A stretch of 64,000 nucleotides of DNA from contig NZ_CP063785.1 in assembly GCF_025860405.1 (NCBI RefSeq), positions 558,001 to 622,000 on the forward strand, written 5' to 3'. Shown piece after piece: positions 1 through 10,429 of the stretch. The stretch's first letter is position 1. Each line of letters begins with the position of its first letter. A model generated the notes under the pieces. The model saw only the letters and a program-made list of their open reading frames with translations, was not told the origin of the DNA and ran no database searches. The stretch is from Tolypothrix sp. PCC 7712 (GTDB taxonomy: Bacteria; Cyanobacteriota; Cyanobacteriia; Cyanobacteriales; Nostocaceae). The translations under genes and the position numbers were made by a program.

Positions 1-134
1 GCCTAAGTATTTTTCATAGTATTTTTTAAAGATTGTAACGGTTATTATCCAAAATCTAGTTAATATCCGCTAGGCTAGCAACTCGCTTTTGAAGTGATTA
101 GCGGTGCGCTGAGTAAAAGGCTGCCATGACCTCA

Positions 135-266
135 GCTTAGGGACTTCCAAATAAAAAATATCCCAATATTTATTGTGGGGTGGACATCTTGTCCGCCCAG
201 TTTATGTGGCGGGCAAGATGCCCGCCCCACAAGATGGAATAATTTATTTCTTGGAAGTCCCTTAGC
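135..266. repeat. MITE-like element with GGGACTTCC inverted ends
   Basis: The ends GCTTAGGGACTTCCAA (135-150) and TTGGAAGTCCCTTAGC (251-266) are near-perfect inverted repeats. Between them is a GC-rich palindrome (about 175-231) whose arms read GTGGGGTGGACATC and GGGCGGGCATCTTGCC-like. A second element with the same ends but a different interior lies at 59685-59799, and one isolated end is at 29218-29229. There is no coding capacity, which fits a non-autonomous element. The right end overlaps the stop codon of ribBA (262-264). Bases 1-134 hold nothing I recognise. Confidence 0.7.
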
Positions 267-2088
267 TAAAGCTGTAAATTTTCTGAGTTTCTAAGCGATC
301 GCAAATTGTTGAGGGTAGTGTACCAGCTTCAAAGGTCTGACGATCTACCTGCACTTGCAAATTCGTTAGAGGATCGCTACCAGGAGAAATCAAGAATTCC
401 AGCTTTTCGATATAAGGCAAAGTTGCGAGATGATCGAGAATTTGGCAGATAGCTTGCAAATAAGGATGACCTTTCTGCTGATACCAATCGCCATCTGCAA
501 CTTTCGGTTGGTCAAAACCTAAGTGTACTGTTAATGATGGCTTGTCGAAGAGTGCGATCGCTAGTGGTCGCGCTTCTTCTTGTAGTAACAGGTGATGATT
601 TTTCGCTAAATGCCGAATTTTTTCTAGGCGTTCATAGCGTTGTGTTACCGATTGGGGGTCATCTTGCCAGTGAATAGCTACTGTGACTAAATAAGTTTGC
701 AGCAGCATATGTCCTAACTTCTTAGCTTTGGTTGCTAAGTAATAGGAATTGTAATCGTTGGCTTCAATCAATAACGGTACGCGATCGACTACTTCTAAGC
801 CATAGCCTTTCACCCCCGCAATTTTACGGGGATTGTTGGTAATCAAACGAATTTGCTTGACTCCTAAATCCATGAGCATTTGTGCGCCCATACCGTAGTC
901 TCGCAAATCGGCGGCGAATCCTAAGCGCTCGTTGGCTTCTACTGTATCCAAGCCCATATCCTGTAAGGAATAGGCTTTGAGTTTATTAATTAAGCCAATT
1001 CCCCGCCCTTCTTGACGCAGGTAAACTACGACACCTTGTCCGGCCGCTTCAATCATTTTGAGTGCAGCTTGCAACTGCATCCGACAATCGCAACGCAAAG
1101 AACCCAAAGCGTCACCAGTCAGACATTCTGAGTGCATCCGCACCATAACTGGCTCATCTTTAAAGGTAGCGGGATCGCCCTTAACAATGGCTACGTGTTC
1201 GCAATTATCTAAAGTATGGCGGTAAGCGTAGATTTTGAAATGACCAAACTGAGTGGGTAAATCGGCAATACTTTCGCGAATCACTAAGCGATCGTGTTGC
1301 AGACGATAACTAATTAAATCCGCAATACTAATAATTTTCAGATGATGACTACGAGCATACTCAATGAGCTGGGGCAACCTTGCCATCGAACCATCGGAGT
1401 TTTGAATTTCACAAATTACTCCGGCTGGGTATAACCCTGCTAATCGAGATAAGTCTACAGCCGCTTCTGTATGTCCCGCCCGTTTGAGTACGCCGCCAGC
1501 TTTAGCGCGCAGGGGGAAAATATGCCCAGGACGGCGTAAATCTGAGGGTTTTGTGGCTGGGTTGAGAGTTACTTGGATAGTCCGCGCGCGGTCTTCGGCG
1601 GAGATCCCCGTGCTGACACCCAAATGCGGCCCCGCATCAATGCTGACTGTAAAAGCAGTTTGGTTGGTGTCGGTAATATTGCTCACCATTAAAGGTAAGT
1701 CTAGTTCATCGAGGCGATCGCCACTCATCGCTAGACAAATCAGTCCTCTTGCTTCCACCGCCATAAAATTAATCATGTCGGGTGTAGCAAATTGGGCAGC
1801 ACAAATCAAGTCACCCTCATTTTCGCGATTTTCGTCATCTACCACGACGATGACACGCCCAGCTTTTAAATCTGCCAAAGCTGCGTCAATGGAATCAAAC
1901 TTGAAGGATGAAATTGCAGTGCTAGCACCATCAGCCGACTCAGGCGACTGCTGAAAGGCTTGCTCTACTTGCGGAGCCACCCCAGTACTCTGCTCACTAG
2001 AGTTGAGGGGAGTGGCTTGCGACTGCCGTTTAGTCTTAGGCTTTGACACAGAGGAATTCCAGGTACCAAAAGTAAATTTTTTTAACAA
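262..2088 (-). CDS. ribBA: Bifunctional DHBP synthase / GTP cyclohydrolase II
   Basis: This enzyme makes both precursors of riboflavin: 3,4-dihydroxy-2-butanone 4-phosphate from ribulose 5-phosphate, and the pyrimidine precursor from GTP. The DHBP synthase domain (about residues 65-265) shows [11 protein letters not shown] near residue 79 and RRPGHIFPL. The GTP cyclohydrolase II domain (about 275-470) has the zinc motif C-x10-C-x-C in [16 protein letters not shown] near residues 318-333 and the RQEGRGIGL loop. About 135 further residues follow; such C-terminal extensions are known in cyanobacterial RibBA and have no function I can assign. The first ~60 residues are Ser/Gln-rich and low in complexity. 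The start used is TTG (2088) after an A/G-rich stretch; no ATG lies in frame before the first domain, so the start is uncertain. The stop codon lies in the end of a repeat element. Confidence 0.95.
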   Translation of the reverse strand: MLKKFTFGTWNSSVSKPKTKRQSQATPLNSSEQSTGVAPQVEQAFQQSPESADGASTAISSFKFDSIDAALADLKAGRVIVVVDDENRENEGDLICAAQFATPDMINFMAVEARGLICLAMSGDRLDELDLPLMVSNITDTNQTAFTVSIDAGPHLGVSTGISAEDRARTIQVTLNPATKPSDLRRPGHIFPLRAKAGGVLKRAGHTEAAVDLSRLAGLYPAGVICEIQNSDGSMARLPQLIEYARSHHLKIISIADLISYRLQHDRLVIRESIADLPTQFGHFKIYAYRHTLDNCEHVAIVKGDPATFKDEPVMVRMHSECLTGDALGSLRCDCRMQLQAALKMIEAAGQGVVVYLRQEGRGIGLINKLKAYSLQDMGLDTVEANERLGFAADLRDYGMGAQMLMDLGVKQIRLITNNPRKIAGVKGYGLEVVDRVPLLIEANDYNSYYLATKAKKLGHMLLQTYLVTVAIHWQDDPQSVTQRYERLEKIRHLAKNHHLLLQEEARPLAIALFDKPSLTVHLGFDQPKVADGDWYQQKGHPYLQAICQILDHLATLPYIEKLEFLISPGSDPLTNLQVQVDRQTFEAGTLPSTICDRLETQKIYSFS

Positions 2089-2518
2089 TTTCTTCTTTTA
2101 GATTGTAACTCCTTTATAAGGCAGAGAAGTACACTAGCAATGATTTGATAACATGACAAAAAATTTCTGCCCTAAAATTGAGGTTTAATACTCATGTGTG
2201 GCAGTAAGACGCTCAAAGCGAGAGTATTTTTTCTAGCTCGTTCCTGACCCAAAAGGTCTGGAATTGCGTGAATATGGTATTTTCCCAATGTCTAATTCCC
2301 TCTTCACTAAAGAATGTAAACAGCTGTTTCTGCCCCCTTGGGAGGAAACAGCTAAAAAATTGACTTTCGGTGAGAGCATAAAATCTCGCCGCTAGTAAGT
2401 GCAGAGCCACTAACACCCCGGCTTCAATCCGTGGCTGATTGTGCGTTGCGCCTCTGGTCGCTGATATGTTGATAGCTAATAACTCAATTAAACAAAAACT
2501 GATAAGGATTTCATCATC
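2089..2518. other. Divergent ribBA-argC intergenic region with stem-loop
   Basis: This 430-bp region separates divergent ribBA and argC. At 2322-2353 the arms AGCTGTTTC (2322-2330) and GAAACAGCT (2345-2353) enclose an inner CCC/GGG pairing, giving a stable hairpin about 165 bp upstream of argC. No T-tract follows it on either strand, so it does not look like a simple terminator. An open frame on the minus strand (2213-2542) runs into argC and resembles no known protein; I do not call it a gene. Confidence 0.4.
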
Positions 2519-3577
2519 ATGGGCAAAAATGGACGCGTACAAGTTGGGATTGTTGGCGCGTCAGGCTATGGCGGAGTGCAGTTAGTTCGGCTACTCATGG
2601 ATCATCCAGAAGTCGAATTAGTTTATTTAGGCGGTGAGAGTAGTGCCGGAAAACCCTTTGCGGATCTCTACCCTCATCTGGCTCATGCAGTTAACCTGCC
2701 AATTGAGGCGGTAGATGCAGAAGTCATCGCCCAACGCTGTGAAGCAGTGTTTCTCTCTCTCCCAAATGGTCTGGCTTGCCAAATTACACCAATACTGATT
2801 GAAAAAGGCTGTAAGGTACTAGATCTGAGTGCCGATTATCGATTTAGTGATTTGGCAACCTATACCACTTGGTACGGAACTGAGCGCAGCGATCAATCAA
2901 CTGCAGCTACAGCAATATATGGATTACCAGAACTTTATCGCGATCGCATCAGTGAAGCCCAGCTTGTCGGCTGTCCTGGCTGCTACCCTACCGCCAGTCT
3001 GCTGGCACTCTCTCCTCTGTTGAAGCAAGGCTTAATTGTCCCCGAAACCGCCATTATTGACGCTAAATCTGGCACATCTGGCGGTGGCAGACAAGCCAAA
3101 ATTAATATGCTCTTAGCTGAAGCAGATAACTCTCTCTCCCCCTACGGAGTTGGTCGCCATCGTCACACCCCAGAAATTGAACAAATTTGCAGCGAACTTG
3201 CAGGACATGAAGTCAAAGTTCAATTTACACCGCATTTAATCCCAATGGTGCGGGGGATTTTAGCGACAGTTTATGCCACACTGCGCGATCCCGGTTTAGT
3301 CAGGGATGATATGGTAACTATTTACAACGCCTTTTACCGTAATTGCCCTTGGGTAAGAGTTTGCGATAGTGGAGTTTACCCGCAAACAAAATGGGCTAGC
3401 GGCAGCAATCTTTGCTACATAGGTATAGAAGTTGACCCGCGCACCGGACGCGTGATTGTGATGTCAGCAATCGATAACCTGATTAAAGGACAAGCGGGTC
3501 AAGCTATTCAATGTTTAAACATCATGATGGGTTGGGATGAAAGTTTGGGATTGCCCAAACTTGGGTTTTATCCGTAA
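2519..3577 (+). CDS. argC: N-acetyl-gamma-glutamyl-phosphate reductase
   Basis: This enzyme reduces N-acetylglutamyl phosphate with NADPH in arginine synthesis. The N-terminal nucleotide-binding fold is visible as [10 protein letters not shown] (residues 9-18), and the catalytic cysteine lies in [11 protein letters not shown] near residue 152. The 352-residue length is normal for the family. The start ATG follows AAGGA about 10 bases upstream. The gene stands alone: no other arg gene is adjacent, although argD lies 39 kb away in this window. It is transcribed away from ribBA and converges on eno across a short stretch of GGGCATT-type repeats. Confidence 0.96.
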   Translation: MGKNGRVQVGIVGASGYGGVQLVRLLMDHPEVELVYLGGESSAGKPFADLYPHLAHAVNLPIEAVDAEVIAQRCEAVFLSLPNGLACQITPILIEKGCKVLDLSADYRFSDLATYTTWYGTERSDQSTAATAIYGLPELYRDRISEAQLVGCPGCYPTASLLALSPLLKQGLIVPETAIIDAKSGTSGGGRQAKINMLLAEADNSLSPYGVGRHRHTPEIEQICSELAGHEVKVQFTPHLIPMVRGILATVYATLRDPGLVRDDMVTIYNAFYRNCPWVRVCDSGVYPQTKWASGSNLCYIGIEVDPRTGRVIVMSAIDNLIKGQAGQAIQCLNIMMGWDESLGLPKLGFYP

Positions 3578-3667
3578 TTGGGCATGGGGCATTGGGCATG
3601 GGGCATTGTAATATCTTCCCCCTTGCTTCCTGCTCCCTGCCCCCCTGCCTCATCAATGCCCCAATCC
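3578..3667. repeat. Short tandem GGGCATT-type repeats between argC and eno
   Basis: The gap between convergent argC and eno carries GGGCATGGGGCATT-like units on the plus strand followed by C-rich sequence (CTTGCTTCCTGCTCCCTGCCC). Similar GGGCATG/GGGCATT runs occur at 20188-20220, 22207-22235 and 32465-32510, so this is a dispersed short tandem repeat rather than a terminator I can define. Confidence 0.6.
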
Positions 3668-5017
<1,350 letters not shown>

Positions 5018-5190
5018 CTAATGACTGACTTCACCCCATCGCTAGCATAGGCTTTTAAAGGACTTTATAGGCTGAGATTAAACAAGATTTCCAATCATTG
5101 CGTCAACTCATTTGCAATTTTGAATTTTATGCTGCGCCTGAGTCTATTTAATAAAGATTTTTTGTATCAGAATTTACAAAGTGCCAAAGT

Positions 5191-6195
5191 CTAATCTTTC
5201 TCATTGTCAGTATTTGTTGTTAAGCGAGGGGATAAACCTAGCTGTTCACAGAAATTCTTACTGTACTCTGCTGTTTCCCAATTTTGAGCAGACTTAACTT
5301 GTTCTATAGTTAAACCTTTAGCATTCCAGAAATTAGCTCCTTGGATATTGGCATTATTCAGTTTTGCTCCTGCAAGATTAGCATTGCCAAACTTTGCTCC
5401 TTTTAAATTCGCTCTTTGGAAGTTAGCATTTTTAAGCATTGCTCCGCGAAAACTAGCCTCTGTAAAATCAGATTCCTCAAGATTAGCTTCTTGAAGATTA
5501 ACACTCCAAAGAATTGCGTTTGAGAGTTTAACTTTTTGAAGAGAAACATGAGGAGCAATCAAGTATGCTCCTACCGCAGTCGCATTGAAACCTATGGGAA
5601 ACTTGGTATATTCATCATATAAAACTTCTCTAAGGTCGGTACTTTCTAATTGTGCTTTTAGAAGAGATGTACCATAAAGTCTAGCTCTATAAAGTTTAGC
5701 TTTATTGAGATTAGCATCATCAAGTATTGCTTCTGTAAAATCAGCTCCTGTGAAATTAGCCCCTACTAAATCTGCTCCAGTTAAATCAACCCGTTTTAAA
5801 TCAACATTAGGAGCATCTATATTCCGCAGAGAAACCCTGTCATTGGCTAATTCTTCTAGAGCAATTTTTCTAGCATAGCTAGTAACTGTACCAGAAGCAG
5901 CGGCCGCATCGATTGCTTTCCAGTATTCAAAATGTGACCTCTTTCTTTCAGAAACAATTCTTTCTTCTCGTTTTGGAAGTTCAAGTAAGAAAACCGTTAC
6001 ACCTATCAGCACCCCCAGTTTACTAAGAGCATCAAGTATCTTGATAAAAGCTAAATTTGAAAGCCAGCTAGCAATGGAGTCGGAAAAAAATAAAGTGACT
6101 GTTAAAACTGTCAAAGCACTAAGCCAAACAGTCCAAAGTAAAAGTCGCGTTAGCCATAATGATTTGATTTTCTGCTTTAATGGATTTATTTTCAA
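5191..6195 (-). CDS. Membrane-anchored pentapeptide-repeat protein
   Basis: The N-terminal 70 residues contain two hydrophobic segments (LLLWTVWLSALTVLTVTLFF near 19-38 and LGVLIGVTVFLLELP near 61-75). From about residue 130 to 310 there are A(D/N)LxxANF-type pentapeptide repeats such as ADLVGANFTGADF, NLNKAKLY and ANLKGAKFGNANL, which fold as a right-handed quadrilateral beta-helix in known family members. A break in the repeats near residues 185-215 divides the helix into two blocks. Membrane-linked pentapeptide proteins are common in cyanobacteria and most have no known job. The gene lies upstream of eno on the same strand with a 233-bp gap. Base composition is more AT-rich than its neighbours. 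Confidence 0.85.
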   Translation of the reverse strand: MKINPLKQKIKSLWLTRLLLWTVWLSALTVLTVTLFFSDSIASWLSNLAFIKILDALSKLGVLIGVTVFLLELPKREERIVSERKRSHFEYWKAIDAAAASGTVTSYARKIALEELANDRVSLRNIDAPNVDLKRVDLTGADLVGANFTGADFTEAILDDANLNKAKLYRARLYGTSLLKAQLESTDLREVLYDEYTKFPIGFNATAVGAYLIAPHVSLQKVKLSNAILWSVNLQEANLEESDFTEASFRGAMLKNANFQRANLKGAKFGNANLAGAKLNNANIQGANFWNAKGLTIEQVKSAQNWETAEYSKNFCEQLGLSPRLTTNTDNEKD

Positions 6196-6418
6196 GATTA
6201 CTTATCCTGCTGTTATCTACGTGCTTAATATAACAAGATGTAAGACTCTAAAATCTTTTTGAGATCTTAGAGTCTTATTGGTGGGTTTTTATACTTCCCA
6301 TTTTGTTTTGGAAATAATTTCGTAGTAAGGTATGAAGTCTTTATTTTAAAGCATTTTCAGTACTAAATTTCTTACTGCGAACGCATCACCATTTATATGG
6401 TAGAGGTAGTAGTTAATT

Positions 6419-7633
6419 TCAGCGTGAACTATAGCTATAAGCTTTGAAAAAACTACGTCCAGTTGAATGAGATGGATCTAATCCTTCGTTGCGAGAACGA
6501 CGACGTAAATCACCGATATCTGGTGTGTTGTTGAAGGCATCTTCAATACTGATTTGACCAGTTAACATCAATTCGCAAAGGGCATCATTCATTACTTGCA
6601 TACCTTCTTTGCGGCTAGCTTCTATCAGTTGATATGCTTCTGTGTCTTCACCCTTTAATAGATAATCTTGCATAGTGGGTGTGTTAATCAAGATTTCCAT
6701 AGGTGCTGTGCGACCACCATCTGTTGTGCTGAGTAAACGTTGGGCCACAACAGCAACTAAGGAATCAACAATTTGTACCCGCATAATTGCCTGCTCATCA
6801 GGATTATAGAGATTGAGGAGGCGATTAATTGCACCAATTGAATCTTTAGAGTGGAGAGTACCTAATACTAAGTGACCAGTTTGTGCAGCTTTAATGGCAG
6901 TATCAACAGTGATGCGATCGCGCATTTCTCCTACTACAATCACATCGGGGTCTTCCCGTAATGCTGACCGCAAAGCATCATGAAATTCGTGGGTGTGTAA
7001 ACCTACTTCCCTTTGACTAACTAAGCTATTTTGGGAAGTATGCACATATTCAATTGGGTCTTCAATTGTGATGATATGTTTTTGTTGAGTTTCATTTAAA
7101 TAGCGGATCATTGCCGCTATGGTGGTAGATTTACCTGAGCCAGTTGATCCAGCAACTAAAATTAATCCTTGTTTTTTATTAACAATGTTTTTGAGAATTG
7201 GTGGCAATCCCAAACTATCAATACTGGGAACATGTAATGTAATTAATCGCAGCACCATTGCACCACCAGTTAAGGTTTCAAAACAGTTGATACGACAGCG
7301 TACAAGCCCAGGATAAACAATTGCTGTATCTAATTCTTTAGTTTGAGTAAATTGCTGCTTGGCAGATGGGGAGAGAATCTCGTTTAAATAATTCTCAAAT
7401 ATTTTTGGTGTGACTACACCTGCTAATTCGTAAACTTCCATCTGTCCACGAATGCGAAAGCGTGGCAATTCTCCGACACGAATATGTATATCAGTAGCTT
7501 GCAGATTGTACGCATCATGTACCATTTGTTGAATAGAAACTGGCTTTTTCTGAATTGCAAATGGTGGTGGTGGCGGTGCGGGGAGAGTAGGGATTTGAGG
7601 AATTAAATATTGTGAGCTAGATTCGCCGTTCAT
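6419..7633 (-). CDS. PilT-type type IV pilus retraction ATPase
   Basis: This is a hexameric ATPase of the PilT/VirB11 type that depolymerises type IV pili for twitching motility and gliding. It shows Walker A AGSTGSGKST (about 162-171), the Asp box region TIEDPIEYVH, Walker B DPDVIVVGEMRD (about 225-236) and the His box GHLVLGTLHS. It opens with a proline-rich tail (IPTLPAPPPPPF) and ends with an extra ~25 residues after the usual core, so at 404 residues it is longer than a minimal PilT of about 340-370. No pilB or pilC is adjacent, which suggests a stand-alone paralogue such as the PilT2 kind known from Synechocystis; that assignment is inference. AGGAAA lies before the ATG. Confidence 0.9.
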   Translation of the reverse strand: MNGESSSQYLIPQIPTLPAPPPPPFAIQKKPVSIQQMVHDAYNLQATDIHIRVGELPRFRIRGQMEVYELAGVVTPKIFENYLNEILSPSAKQQFTQTKELDTAIVYPGLVRCRINCFETLTGGAMVLRLITLHVPSIDSLGLPPILKNIVNKKQGLILVAGSTGSGKSTTIAAMIRYLNETQQKHIITIEDPIEYVHTSQNSLVSQREVGLHTHEFHDALRSALREDPDVIVVGEMRDRITVDTAIKAAQTGHLVLGTLHSKDSIGAINRLLNLYNPDEQAIMRVQIVDSLVAVVAQRLLSTTDGGRTAPMEILINTPTMQDYLLKGEDTEAYQLIEASRKEGMQVMNDALCELMLTGQISIEDAFNNTPDIGDLRRRSRNEGLDPSHSTGRSFFKAYSYSSR

Positions 7634-7879
7634 TATTATTTCCTATAGTAAATATTTGATTAAACCAAAGGTTAAAGCTTAATTTTGAGCCTCAAAGTAT
7701 GCAGTTGACATAACTTGTAGATTTATCAATTCTTCTGAGGTCAACCGTGGAGTTACTTAGATTTTCAATCTACAACATACTTAGGTAATATTTTCGTTTT
7801 TACGATGGTCTTTACCAATTCTTTAGTGAAACCATGAATTTCTATGAATTTCATTTATGGTTGGGCTAAAAAGGAGATT

Positions 7880-9040
7880 ATGAAAATCATTAAACGTACC
7901 ATCAACTGGTTAGAAACCCGCGCTTGTGCCCCTGCATATAGCGGTTGGGTTTTAGCAGGAATTGCTATCTGCTTCTTTGGCGCTGCTGTGAATACAATGG
8001 CGGGTTGGCTTTATGCCATTAGTGGAGTGAGTTTTGCTCTGTTAGCCATAGCTGCTATTTTGCCGCCGCGATCGCTTGTGGGTTTAACTGTGAAACGCCG
8101 TACCATTAGGCCTGTCACAGCCGGAGATGAATTAACGGTTGAAATCGAAATTCACAATCAAACAAAGCAAGCTGTAAACTTGCTACAAGTTGAAGATATG
8201 TTGCCTTTTGTGTTGGGGAAACCAGTAACCAAGGCCATAGAAACCATTCCCCCCCAAGAGCATTACCGTTGGGTATATTACCAACCAACCCCACGCCGGG
8301 GTGTTTATCGCTGGCATTCAGTTGAACTTGTTAGCGGTGCGCCTTTAGGCTTGTTTTGGTGTCGCCGTCAGCGTGAATGTGCAGCCACAGCGATTGTATA
8401 TCCGAGTGTGTTACCGCTAACTTACTGCCCACTAGTAGATGAAATGGGGCAAGACGAAAGCGACATGAGTAACTTTCAGGGCAAAACCTTGCAAACAGAG
8501 ACAACCGGACTAGTGCGATCGCTTCGTCCTTATCGTCTAGGCGATCCTACTCGCCTAATTCACTGGCGCACCAGCGCGCGCTACGGGGAATTACGGGTAC
8601 GGGAATTAGAAATAGTTACTAGCGGGCAAGAAATTATTATTGCGCTTGACAGTGCAGTGAATTGGGCAGAAGAGAACTTTGAACAAGCTGTCATTGCTGC
8701 TGCATCACTTTATTTTTATGCCCAGAGGCAAAATATCCAAGTCCAACTGTGGACAGCATTCACGGGATTAATTAAAGGCGATCGCATAGTTCAAGAAGCC
8801 TTAGCAGCTACTACCCCCCAGGAAGATGCTAATGCACCTATTCCAGAAGGCTATCCCTTAATTTGGCTAACTTCCAATCCTCAAACCCTGACTTCCTTAC
8901 CTTTAGGTAGTCGTTGGATTTTATGGGAAAATCATCCTGCTGCCACAGAACCAGTAATAGCTAATCGAGATTATCCGGGTATTGTTATACAAACTGAGCA
9001 AGGACTACAACCACAACTACAAAAATCCTTACACTCATAA
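7880..9040 (+). CDS. DUF58 family protein
   Basis: The start at 7880 is preferred over the upstream ATG (7844) because AAGGAG sits immediately before it and residue 1 then begins MKIIKRTINWLE. Two hydrophobic segments lie near residues 20-60 (WVLAGIAICFFGAAVNTMAG, LYAISGVSFALLAIAAI). The DUF58 signature SLRPYRLGDPTRLIHW with following RTSARYGELRVRE is at about residues 213-242. DUF58 proteins often accompany MoxR ATPases and VWA proteins, but none is next to this gene. The C-terminal part has a VWA-like strand IIIALDSAVNW. The role is unknown. Confidence 0.85.
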   Translation: MKIIKRTINWLETRACAPAYSGWVLAGIAICFFGAAVNTMAGWLYAISGVSFALLAIAAILPPRSLVGLTVKRRTIRPVTAGDELTVEIEIHNQTKQAVNLLQVEDMLPFVLGKPVTKAIETIPPQEHYRWVYYQPTPRRGVYRWHSVELVSGAPLGLFWCRRQRECAATAIVYPSVLPLTYCPLVDEMGQDESDMSNFQGKTLQTETTGLVRSLRPYRLGDPTRLIHWRTSARYGELRVRELEIVTSGQEIIIALDSAVNWAEENFEQAVIAAASLYFYAQRQNIQVQLWTAFTGLIKGDRIVQEALAATTPQEDANAPIPEGYPLIWLTSNPQTLTSLPLGSRWILWENHPAATEPVIANRDYPGIVIQTEQGLQPQLQKSLHS

Positions 9041-9261
9041 ATTACTGACAATTTCATGTATTGAAAATTTCAATATCTGCTTTCAAGTTAAGCTTTTCTG
9101 ATGACTCCAAGATTTTTTGATCCCAGTAACCCAGGTATATCAGCCTTTGGACAAACACTATTGCAATTTAGTAACAAAGGTTGGGGAAATCTCCCCAGGA
9201 TTACCGCATTCAGGCTGAGGTACAATGCAAAGAAATGTTTAAATTATGAGCGGCTGATCTA

Positions 9262-9627
9262 ATGATCTCATCAGAAGTGAATACAAAATCCAGCGATAAA
9301 AGCCTAGAAGCAATGCGGCATTTTTCCGAACAATACGCCAAGCGTACTGGAACCTACTTCTGTTCTGAACCTTCGGTTACCGCAGTCGTGATTGAAGGGC
9401 TAGCTAAACATAAAGACGAACTTGGTGCGCCTTTATGCCCTTGCCGCCACTACGAAGATAAAGAAGCCGAAGTCCACGCCACATATTGGAACTGTCCCTG
9501 TGTGCCGATGCGGGAACGTAAAGAGTGCCATTGTATGCTGTTTCTCACTACAGACAACGAGTTTGCGGGAGAACAACAAGAAATCACTCTCGAAACCATC
9601 AAAGAAGTGCGAGACAGTATGGCATGA
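9262..9627 (+). CDS. ftrC: Ferredoxin-thioredoxin reductase, catalytic (beta) chain
   Basis: This subunit passes electrons from photosynthetically reduced ferredoxin to thioredoxin through a 4Fe-4S cluster and an adjacent disulfide, linking light to enzyme regulation. The full family signature CPC-x16-CPC-x8-CHC is present: CPCRHYEDK, NCPCVPMRERKE, CHCMLFL. The 121-residue length matches the family. The stop codon overlaps the start of the next gene (ATGA), so the two are probably translated together. The variable (alpha) subunit gene is not in this window. Confidence 0.97.
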   Translation: MISSEVNTKSSDKSLEAMRHFSEQYAKRTGTYFCSEPSVTAVVIEGLAKHKDELGAPLCPCRHYEDKEAEVHATYWNCPCVPMRERKECHCMLFLTTDNEFAGEQQEITLETIKEVRDSMA

Positions 9628-10019
9628 GTGAAACCATGCCCCAAGAGTTTTGGCAAGGCGTAGAACAGTTTAATACTGGACAGTTCTATGCCTGTCATGA
9701 CACTTTAGAAGCTTTGTGGATTGAAGCCAGCGAACCAGAAAAAACCTTTTATCAAGGGATTCTCCAAATTGCAGTAGCACTTTATCATTTGAGTAATCAC
9801 AACTGGCGGGGTGCAGCTATTCTACTAGGAGAAGGCAGTAATCGTCTGCGACGGTACCCATCCAGTTACGGTGGCATCGATTTAGAAGCTTTATTAATTC
9901 AGAGTGTGGCATTGTTGCAAGCATTACAAAAAACTAGCCCAGATCAAACTGCTACTGATGATTTGGGTGAATTTGACACATTGCCTTTGCCTAGGATTGA
10001 GCTAGTACAAGAAGGCTGA
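9624..10019 (+). CDS. DUF309 family protein
   Basis: The start is set at the ATG overlapping the ftrC stop (ATGA at 9624-9627), giving 131 residues beginning MSETMPQEFWQG. The DUF309 signature is clear: EQFNTGQFYACHDTLEALW, followed by KTFYQGILQIAVALYHL and NRLRRYP. DUF309 proteins are small all-helical proteins of unknown role that are widespread in cyanobacteria and plastid-bearing organisms. The translational coupling to ftrC suggests a related expression need; a longer frame back to 9525 would sit inside ftrC and is rejected. Confidence 0.9.
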   Translation: MSETMPQEFWQGVEQFNTGQFYACHDTLEALWIEASEPEKTFYQGILQIAVALYHLSNHNWRGAAILLGEGSNRLRRYPSSYGGIDLEALLIQSVALLQALQKTSPDQTATDDLGEFDTLPLPRIELVQEG

Positions 10020-10429
10020 AGTATCAAGGCTAATACTAATCAAAATTAAGAATCCAGTTTACGTAGGATGCGTTACGCTATCGCTAACGCATCTGTGCTA
10101 AGTACTCACGCAAAATTATTTATGTCATTGCGAGCGAAGCGAAGCAACCCCAAAACCCTTGTGATTGCTTCACTCCACTTCGTTACGTTCGCAATGACAA
10201 ATGTATATTTAATTTTGCATCACTACTTAGCTTTTCACTCAGCACTCGGCACTTTCAACTTAGCAGGGATGTATAGAATTGAGGCGTTGCATATTTGCGG
10301 GATGAATTCAGGCTTCTAGACAAAACTGAAAGTCGATTCTTTGCGCCTTTGCGCCTACTCTGCGAGAACGACTTCGTCGAATGCGTGAGACAAAAATCAT
10401 CCCATCAATCAGCAACACCAGAATTGAAA
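10020..10429. other. Repeat-bearing intergenic region DUF309-folC
   Basis: This region between convergent genes holds two palindromic elements. GATGCGTTA (10067-10075) and TAACGCATC (10085-10093) form a perfect 9-bp stem. GTCATTGCGA (10124-10133) and TCGCAATGAC (10189-10198) bound a 75-bp element with a related, longer copy at 52376-52493. From 10327 to 10390 there is CTTTGCGCC-type repetitive sequence. I see no gene here; the 83-codon open frame across it is made of these repeats. Confidence 0.6.
10124..10198. repeat. Palindromic element with GTCATTGCGA ends
   Basis: The ends GTCATTGCGAGCG and the inverse CGTTCGCAATGAC form the outer stem; GAAGC/GCTTC repeats fill the inside. A second, 118-bp member with the same ends lies at 52376-52493. 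Sequences outside the ends are also loosely inverted (CAAAATTATTT against ATTTAATTTTG), suggesting the mobile unit may be larger than the central palindrome. Confidence 0.65.

Noticed and set aside
1484..1954. 156-codon plus-strand frame opposite ribBA
   Set aside because: It is an antisense shadow of ribBA; composition and lack of a start context do not support a gene.
2213..2542. Open frame of 109 codons on the minus strand across the argC start
   Set aside because: Overlaps the well-supported argC start and ribosome-binding site, resembles no protein and contains the stem-loop region.
9101..9262. About 50-codon frame upstream of ftrC
   Set aside because: No ribosome-binding site and no similarity; the region is more likely promoter and leader of ftrC.
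10068..10319. 83-codon frame between DUF309 and folC
   Set aside because: Built from palindromic repeats (GATGCGTTA, GTCATTGCGA); no ribosome-binding site.
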